Shown: positions 31,884 through 36,362 of the stretch, one piece after another | How positions within the stretch are numbered: the stretch's first letter is position 1 | Layout of the letters: each line of letters opens with the position of its first letter | Virus record (IMG/VR): IMGVR_UViG_3300034062_004652 | Span: 1 to 36,362 of that record | DNA from: a virus | Length of the DNA: 36,362 nucleotides | Reading direction: 5' to 3' (one strand) | Notes under the pieces: generated by a model | What the model was told of the DNA's origin: nothing | Seen by the model: the letters and a program-made list of their open reading frames with translations, nothing else | The model's database searches: none | Translations under genes and position numbers: made by a program

Positions 31884-33045
31884 GAATTTTTATTCCTACT
31901 GGGTTACGAGGACGACCAGATTCGTGAATGCCTTCAAACTCTACTGTTACTAGTTTACCTAGATAACGGTGTTTGTATGTTAGCATTTGTTGACGTTTAG
32001 CTGATGTTGCTTTGAAACTACAGTTAAATGTAGTTCCTGAAGGTAATTGACAGACAAGAATAGCTTCGTTTTTGATACTTGGAATGATATCAACGATTTT
32101 ATATTCTTTGTCAAAGAATTGCTTGAGTTTTAGGATATTGGCTGATCTAGTAGCAGGATAGTAAGGTGAATTGGCATTTCTGACAATAAGACCTTCATAA
32201 CCTGCATCACAGCTAGCTCTGAAATGTTTTTGAACAACTTCATCATCTAATGGCTCCTCGTAAATAGCTGTTGGAACTATTTTGAAGGGGAATTTCTTAG
32301 ATCTAAATCTAGATTTGTAAAAACCATGAGTTGGGTAACTAAATTCTAGATATTTAGCTTCTAGGGACTTGACTATGCGTTCTACTTCCTGGGAGCGTGC
32401 CCAGAATGGTGCTGAGGTATCTATAATGTCGAATACATGGAATTCTATTTCTAGGCATTCTTTGGAAGGTATTTGACGATTAACATATCCTTCTGTTATA
32501 ACCCAAGGGCAATTTGGGATGATAAGTTCACCATCGAGTTTGATCTCAGATGGGATTGCAGACAGATACATTTCGATGTGAGGACAACTTGTAATAAGTT
32601 TGGATGTACGAGAAATTAATTCTCCTTCCGAGATGATACAACGAATCCCATCGATTTTTGGTTGGACGGCAAACGAATCCCATCGAGGAGGATTCCTGTA
32701 CTCTTGGCAGAGCATAGGTAAATCTGGTGGACGGGTGGGGATGTCAACTGAGAATCCTTTTCGTTGGAGTTGTTTGTTGAGTCTGGTGGTATAGTCTTGG
32801 ATTGCTTCTTTTTCCGTGGAGTGCGTGTAGCATTCTTTATTGCCGGAAGCGTTCCCGATTGGCAATCTGTGACCCCATAATATTGATATAGTTGTATTTG
32901 CTCGTTCAATTGTCCACCATGTTATGTTGTTAAAGTTGTTGAGTTTATAAACTGTTTGAGATATTGAGGATATACAATAATCTTCTGGAATGTCTACAAA
33001 AGGATCTTCTGGCTCGTATTCGTTATCAACTGGATCTATTGACAT
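31870..33045 (-). CDS. ATP-dependent DNA ligase with WGR-like domain
   Basis: A 391-aa protein. The N-terminal about 35-105 region looks WGR-like (KLNNFNNITWWTIERAN, ISILWGHRLPIGN, then a basic QLQRKGFSV end). The catalytic core has KxDG (AVQPKIDGIRC, Lys130), motif III (KLDGEL), motif IV (YEGLIVRN) and motif V (ILKLKQF). An OB-like C-terminus (RYLGKLVTVEFEGIHES) follows. It joins DNA nicks using ATP. WGR-ligase fusions are known. It overlaps the helicase end by 10 nt. No clear SD. Confidence 0.85.
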   Translation of the reverse strand: MSIDPVDNEYEPEDPFVDIPEDYCISSISQTVYKLNNFNNITWWTIERANTTISILWGHRLPIGNASGNKECYTHSTEKEAIQDYTTRLNKQLQRKGFSVDIPTRPPDLPMLCQEYRNPPRWDSFAVQPKIDGIRCIISEGELISRTSKLITSCPHIEMYLSAIPSEIKLDGELIIPNCPWVITEGYVNRQIPSKECLEIEFHVFDIIDTSAPFWARSQEVERIVKSLEAKYLEFSYPTHGFYKSRFRSKKFPFKIVPTAIYEEPLDDEVVQKHFRASCDAGYEGLIVRNANSPYYPATRSANILKLKQFFDKEYKIVDIIPSIKNEAILVCQLPSGTTFNCSFKATSAKRQQMLTYKHRYLGKLVTVEFEGIHESGRPRNPVGIKIHGLR

Positions 33046-34514
33046 AAGTAAAACATATCTTTCTTGGAACGAGTGTGACCTACAAAATTTAAGTTCTCTT
33101 CTTGAAGAAGTTGAACAGGTGTTATGGCACGACTTGAAGGAAGTGGTGGGTTAAGAATACCAATTGTTTGGGCTTCTAGACCTTTAGCTCTGTGAACTGT
33201 TGAAAGTTTTATGTGAACTGAGTTTTTACGAGGATTTGTTAAAGTGTTAACTTTATCATAGTATTGATCTATTGTTGTACATTCTTGAAGAATATATTTA
33301 ATAGCATCAAATTTGTCTTTGATGTTGGATTTGGTAAATTGATCTCCTCCTTGCATACATATTGATTCGTATGTACTAAGTTTAGAAAGTAATTCGGACA
33401 TAGACTTAGCATTTCTATTTTTTACAGTATCTACTAAGGTTGATTTAAGAGTTGATGAAGAAGTTCCTACAGCAATTCCTTTTTTAACAAGAGCTAGCCC
33501 GAATTTAATCAAAGGAGCATTGTAACGACATAATACCATTGTGTCAGAATTGTAAAATTCTTGTGCCCAAGCAACAGTATCTTCACCTTCGATACGTTCA
33601 AATCTGCCAGCAGTTTTTCCTGGGACTGATTGGAGTGATGCTGATGGTTTAAGTCTATTAGCAAATTCTGCATGATTAGGTACAAGTCTGAATGATAAAG
33701 TGAGGCTATGAGAGTGTTGACATGTTTCAGCTATACGTTCCATAGAGTAAGGATCAGCACCATTCCAGGCATTGATAGCTTGATTCTTATCTCCACAGAA
33801 GATCAAGTGTTTGCAAAGCATTTGAACTAAACGGAGACGAGCAGGAGATAAATCCTGTGACTCGTCACACATTCCCCATTCATATTTAGGTCCAGATTCA
33901 GCAAGAATAAACATTGCAAGCCATACTTGGTCAGCAAATGTGATGCCAATACGTCTATCAATCTCTTTCATTGCAATTAATAGACGACTAGATTGTTCTA
34001 CCATGTTTTCATGGATTTTGAAGGGAGCTAAATCATCATATTTTTCTCGAAGTATAGAAAAAGACTCTTCAGAGATAGGTAAAAGCTCATCTTTGAGTTT
34101 TTCGACATATCGAGAGGTTGCAATCCATTTCCACTTGTCTGGAAGATCGTTTAGATCTCTATTTGTGATTTTAGAGATAAGAATTTCATTACGAGACTTG
34201 TTGATAGGTATATTTCCGTATCTATCTCGAATAATTTTATATCCCCAACCATGAATAGTCAGAACTTTACAATCACCATGTACTTTTTTGGAAATATCAT
34301 CTACAATGTCATTATTATATGCCATGTAGATAGGTGCCGAGGCCATTCCTGGGATGTGTGCATATATAGATTTATATGTATCTAGTTGCTGTTCTGTACT
34401 ATTGTGTCTTTGTGACCACATTGATTTAATGGGGTGTTTGTAGTACAGATAACTTTCTGCTAGAGTGGTAGTTTTACCACATCCAGGACCAGCTTGGATT
34501 AAAATATTGGTCAT
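33036..34514 (-). CDS. UvrD/Rep-like SF1 DNA helicase
   Basis: A 492-aa SF1A helicase: Walker A AGPGCGKTT (8-16), motif II CDESQDLSPARL, motif III GDKNQAINAWNGAD, motif IV-like LSFRLVPNH, motif V STVHRAKGLEA and motif VI-like EENLNFVGHTRSKK. It unwinds DNA 3'-5' in repair, recombination or replication. The length is shorter than UvrD, as in phages. The stop overlaps the ligase start by 10 nt, and the ATG overlaps the upstream 85-aa gene stop (ATGA). Confidence 0.9.
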   Translation of the reverse strand: MTNILIQAGPGCGKTTTLAESYLYYKHPIKSMWSQRHNSTEQQLDTYKSIYAHIPGMASAPIYMAYNNDIVDDISKKVHGDCKVLTIHGWGYKIIRDRYGNIPINKSRNEILISKITNRDLNDLPDKWKWIATSRYVEKLKDELLPISEESFSILREKYDDLAPFKIHENMVEQSSRLLIAMKEIDRRIGITFADQVWLAMFILAESGPKYEWGMCDESQDLSPARLRLVQMLCKHLIFCGDKNQAINAWNGADPYSMERIAETCQHSHSLTLSFRLVPNHAEFANRLKPSASLQSVPGKTAGRFERIEGEDTVAWAQEFYNSDTMVLCRYNAPLIKFGLALVKKGIAVGTSSSTLKSTLVDTVKNRNAKSMSELLSKLSTYESICMQGGDQFTKSNIKDKFDAIKYILQECTTIDQYYDKVNTLTNPRKNSVHIKLSTVHRAKGLEAQTIGILNPPLPSSRAITPVQLLQEENLNFVGHTRSKKDMFYLCQ

Positions 34515-34768
34515 GACGGTAAGTTGAGGTTAAGGTTTTTACCTGTAAGATAAGTGTAAATGGTTGAAAGACGAATTACGTGTTTGGTAAGAATAGCACG
34601 ATCTTCTTCTGAACGACAAGATCGGAGGTCTGAAGCATATTCTAGTGCTTCACGACGAGCAGCATTGATAGCATCGGATTGACGATGTTTATCAAGAGGC
34701 TGATAATTTGAGAGGAACTTTTCTAAATCAGTTGACTTTTTGGAAAGAATTATGGGGTTTTCCGACAT
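34511..34768 (-). CDS. Hypothetical helical protein (85 aa)
   Basis: AGGA lies 5 nt before the ATG. It is mostly helical (KSTDLEKFLSNYQPLDKHR; SEEDRAILTKHVIRLSTI), with many charged residues. It is coupled to the helicase by an ATGA overlap, so it may be an accessory partner or regulator of that enzyme. No family recognised. Confidence 0.6.
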   Translation of the reverse strand: MSENPIILSKKSTDLEKFLSNYQPLDKHRQSDAINAARREALEYASDLRSCRSEEDRAILTKHVIRLSTIYTYLTGKNLNLNLPS

Positions 34769-34842
34769 TTGAATCCTGCATAGAGAAATAGAATAAGAAG
34801 TAAAAAGTATAGCTCAAAACTATTAAGAATTGACCATATCAT
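34750..34842 (-). CDS. Possible TM miniprotein (30 aa)
   Basis: The frame starts MIWSILNSFELYFLLLILFL and ends KCRKTP. It is a single hydrophobic helix with a basic end. Its ATG overlaps the previous stop (ATGA), and AAAGGA lies 11 nt upstream. It overlaps the start of the 85-aa gene by 19 nt. Small membrane peptides of this kind occur in phages; its role is unknown. Confidence 0.4.
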   Translation of the reverse strand: MIWSILNSFELYFLLLILFLYAGFKCRKTP

Positions 34843-35186
34843 GAATATGAGAATCCTTTATTAGAGCAGTAATCAAGTAATGTTTTCTTTTTATCTGGGG
34901 ACCAGTGTTCTGGATAGTTGTCATCTAAGAAGAATGCTTGTTCGACTTGACGTTCATTGTCTCCGTCATAGTAAGCACGAATTTCATAGTATGTTCCAAA
35001 ATCATGAAAACATTGGGAGATTGTTAGGTTGATAATAATGTCAGAGAACTTAAGAGTAAGTAGTTCTTCTAACTGCTGTTTCATCAATTGTGCTTCCATT
35101 GAAGCTATTGACCGATAAAGATCATGTCCAATTTGAACACAAGGTTCATCAGAAGGAGTAGTTTCAAGTGATAAATAGTCTCTCAT
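34839..35186 (-). CDS. Hypothetical protein (115 aa)
   Basis: It begins MRDYLSLETTPSDEPCVQIG. The middle is helical (SIASMEAQLMKQQLEELL), then beta strands (TYYEIRAYYDGDNERQVEQ) and an alpha/basic end. No RBS is obvious. It lies beside the structured noncoding region. No recognised family. Confidence 0.55.
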   Translation of the reverse strand: MRDYLSLETTPSDEPCVQIGHDLYRSIASMEAQLMKQQLEELLTLKFSDIIINLTISQCFHDFGTYYEIRAYYDGDNERQVEQAFFLDDNYPEHWSPDKKKTLLDYCSNKGFSYS

Positions 35187-35213
35187 AGTAAATATTTGTG
35201 TTAGAGAAAAAGT

Positions 35214-35261
35214 GATATGCTGACAGGATACTAAAGTATGGCACTAGCATATTGGTATCCT
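35214..35261 (-). ncRNA. Interleaved inverted repeats (possible pseudoknot)
   Basis: Stem A: AGGATAC (35225-35231) with GTATCCT (35255-35261). Stem B: ATATGCT (35215-35221) with AGCATAT (35246-35252). Arms alternate B-A-B-A, so both could pair only as a pseudoknot or as alternative structures. DNA operator dyads are an alternative reading. Confidence 0.5.
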
Positions 35262-35381
35262 ATTAATATATCTCATAAAAGTAGTAAAACTAGTGAAATA
35301 TGGACTAAAAACCAGCATATTTAGTAAAAACATGCATAAAACGTCTCAAAAGTGGTTACTTTTAGAGTAAAAAGTGAAAAG

Positions 35382-35458
35382 TATACTGGTAGGATATTAT
35401 TCTGACATTCTGCGAAAAGGTGTATAGGGAGTTCGCGGATAACTATCCTGCCAGTATA
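35382..35458 (-). ncRNA. Long two-stem hairpin
   Basis: Outer arms at 35382-35396 and 35444-35458 are 15 bp with one wobble-type mismatch (TATACTGG..., GCCAGTATA). The inner stem TCTGCGAA/TTCGCGGA (35409-35416 and 35432-35439) closes a 15-nt loop. The whole forms a 77-nt structured element upstream (transcription order: after) of the 38-aa gene. Confidence 0.55.
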
Positions 35459-35465
35459 TCGACAT

Positions 35466-35582
35466 TTATCTAAATACTTGCCAGAAATTATCAATAAAGA
35501 TGTCAACTGACTCACAATTAGATAATTCTTCTAAATTAGGGGTAATAACACGAACAGAACCAATCCATGCACGATACAACAT
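35466..35582 (-). CDS. Small protein (38 aa)
   Basis: AAAGGA lies 7 nt before the ATG. The peptide starts MLYRAWIGSVRVITPNLEEL and ends VDIFIDNFWQVFR. The good RBS and the normal amino acid mix support a real gene. No family recognised. The long hairpin follows its stop, so that may be a 3' element for this transcript. Confidence 0.6.
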   Translation of the reverse strand: MLYRAWIGSVRVITPNLEELSNCESVDIFIDNFWQVFR

Positions 35583-35640
35583 AGCTAAATCCTTTAACTA
35601 TAAGAAAACAAGACTATATGATAAAACATGCCTAAAGAAA

Positions 35641-35859
35641 TTATTTGACTGGAAATACTTGATCTTTAGATTGTAATAAATTATAGATTTCATGTTCTTC
35701 TGAATTTTTTGCAATATGCCTTGGAATTGCTTCAGAAGTTTTGAAGTTTACTGGAACGATTGGATCAAGATTAAGATTACCTAATCTTTTTTCTATCTTA
35801 TGACGGTTAATAAAGTCAAGCATAGAAATATATCTTTTAGCTTGTAATACGTCAGACAA
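35641..35859 (-). CDS. Hypothetical protein (72 aa, TTG start)
   Basis: TTG overlaps the preceding gene's stop by 8 nt. It begins SDVLQAKRYISMLDFINRHK after the initiator and is helical with a basic middle and an acidic helix (HIAKNSEEHEIYNLLQSK). A Met at residue 13 (MLDFINRHK) is an alternative start. No recognised family. Confidence 0.55.
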   Translation of the reverse strand: MSDVLQAKRYISMLDFINRHKIEKRLGNLNLDPIVPVNFKTSEAIPRHIAKNSEEHEIYNLLQSKDQVFPVK

Positions 35860-36154
35860 TTTTTAACTCGATTGAAAGGGGAAAAAGTAATCTGTTGATA
35901 CCCACGAGGGCTTCTTTCTGGGGGTGACTATCGAATTGTAGTATGCTTATTGTTAGTGGTGTATCTACTATTTTACCTCTGAGTTTGTAAGTGTAATATG
36001 GGATTAAGATTTTCATTTCACTAGGGAATTTACATTTCTCTGGAATTGATATTCCATTAAATAATAGAATTGCACCTAGAAAATCGTAGTGGCTTCCATC
36101 AAATAAATATTTATTTGGATGGATGACAAGTCTTTTGGGTATTTCAATAATCAT
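35852..36154 (-). CDS. First gene of the early operon (100 aa)
   Basis: It starts MIIEIPKRLVIHPNKYLFDG and is a beta-rich small domain (YYTYKLRGKIVDTPLTISIL) ending in IELKIV. It is the first gene after the promoter at 36233-36262. No clear SD. No family recognised; early phage genes at this place often encode host-takeover proteins. Confidence 0.6.
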   Translation of the reverse strand: MIIEIPKRLVIHPNKYLFDGSHYDFLGAILLFNGISIPEKCKFPSEMKILIPYYTYKLRGKIVDTPLTISILQFDSHPQKEALVGINRLLFPLSIELKIV

Positions 36155-36167
36155 AAAAGATAAAGGG

Positions 36168-36200
36168 AAAAAACACGCCGTTAAAAGTAAAGTTTACGCG
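36168..36200 (-). terminator. Leader terminator or attenuator
   Basis: Minus-strand CGCGTAAA pairs with TTTAACGGCG (8 bp, two 1-nt bulges, 8-nt loop). It is followed by TG then six T. It lies between the promoter and the first gene. If functional, early transcription must pass it, suggesting attenuation or antitermination. Confidence 0.45.
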
Positions 36201-36232
36201 GTATCAGATTGGCATATCGCCTTCTAAGAATG

Positions 36233-36262
36233 ATTCTACCATAGTTATCGGCATTTTGTCAA
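36233..36262 (-). promoter_or_regulatory. Sigma-70-type early promoter
   Basis: Minus-strand TTGACA (36257-36262), 18-nt spacer, TAGAAT (36233-36238). An AT-rich UP-like tract lies upstream. The predicted start is about 70 nt before the first gene. This is probably the main leftward early promoter. Confidence 0.75.
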
Positions 36263-36306
36263 TAGCGAATCTATAAAATTTAAAAAATATTTTACAAAAA
36301 TTTATT

Positions 36307-36341
36307 GCGTAAAAATTATAAAGAAGGGCGTAAAATTTATA
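36307..36341. promoter_or_regulatory. Two 14-bp direct repeats, 21 bp apart (operator-like)
   Basis: GCGTAAAAATTATA (36307-36320) and GCGTAAAATTTATA (36328-36341) differ at one base and are spaced by exactly two helical turns. They lie about 45 bp upstream of the -35 box. An activator or repressor pair site is inferred. Confidence 0.5.
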
Positions 36342-36362
36342 GGAAAACAAAAAAAGAGAGGC

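Larger units (their letters stand above)
35187..35465. other. Noncoding region with strong secondary structure
   Basis: A 279-nt gap without a gene. It contains interleaved inverted repeats near 35214-35261, a short ACTTTT/AAAAGT stem near 35360 and a long two-stem hairpin at 35382-35458. A replication origin, a regulatory RNA or an operator cluster are all possible; no iteron set was seen. Confidence 0.6.

Noticed and set aside
35382-35458. Possible tRNA
   Set aside because: The two-stem shape lacks a cloverleaf, acceptor stem of 7 bp and T-arm consensus. No tRNA was seen anywhere.
35321-35515. 64-aa minus-strand frame
   Set aside because: It starts at GTG without an SD, runs through the long hairpin, and overlaps a better 38-aa gene with an AAAGGA site.
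1-36362. CRISPR array, insertion sequence, integrase or reverse transcriptase (diversity-generating) elements
   Set aside because: No regularly spaced repeats, transposase, integrase or reverse transcriptase motifs were found. The 51-bp repeat has only two copies.

Overview
This window looks like about 36 kb of an AT-rich tailed bacteriophage (Caudoviricetes) or prophage genome. It carries a terminase large subunit, a portal, a fused prohead protease/major capsid protein, tail fibre and tail spike proteins, and a full set of replication and recombination genes. Every gene I support lies on the minus strand, so transcription runs from high to low coordinates. Starts are usually preceded by AGGAGG-like Shine-Dalgarno (SD) sequences, genes often overlap by ATGA or TTGA, and GTG and TTG starts are used. 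The host cannot be read directly. A secreted protein with a PKD/Ig-like domain of the type common in Planctomycetes, a Cys-rich secreted CAP-domain protein and a WGR-domain ligase make a planctomycete host my best guess (inference, moderate to low confidence). No integrase, tRNA, CRISPR array or insertion sequence was seen.

Layout in transcription order. 36.36-34.5 kb: a near-consensus sigma-70-type promoter with upstream direct repeats and a leader terminator/attenuator, small early genes, and a structured noncoding stretch (35.19-35.47 kb). 34.5-27 kb: nucleic acid metabolism, with a UvrD-like helicase, WGR-domain ATP-dependent DNA ligase, VSR/DUF559-like nuclease, HTH protein, uracil-DNA-glycosylase-like protein, RecB/Cas4-like nuclease, MazG-like pyrophosphohydrolase, RMF/CrpP-like small protein and Sak4-like recombinase. 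27-20.6 kb: putative SSB, secreted CAP protein, dATP/dGTP diphosphohydrolase-like protein, RHH regulator, family A DNA polymerase and TOPRIM primase-helicase. 20.6-15 kb: terminase, subtilisin-like protease with its own promoter, small membrane proteins and a probable lysis module. 15-4 kb: virion adhesion genes (beta-helix tail spike, YadA-like fibre, repeat proteins). 4 kb-1: portal, protease-capsid fusion, a Cys-rich protein and a gene running off the left edge.

The most unusual signals are these. (1) Four copies of a bulged, triloop RNA hairpin near gene ends in the replication and membrane-protein regions. (2) An exact 51-bp hairpin repeat that is coding in one copy and forms a gene 3' end in the other, beside two related small membrane-protein genes. 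(3) A cascade of staggered overlapping genes (29.7-31.9 kb), including a 343-nt HTH/UDG overlap with a perfect SD inside the upstream frame. (4) A promoter whose -10 box sits inside a GC-rich inverted repeat that also resembles a terminator. (5) A strongly strand-biased TCCTGGG/TCCTGAGG word. (6) A noncoding region with interleaved inverted repeats and a long two-stem hairpin. Several small genes (30-54 aa) were found by reading the gaps.
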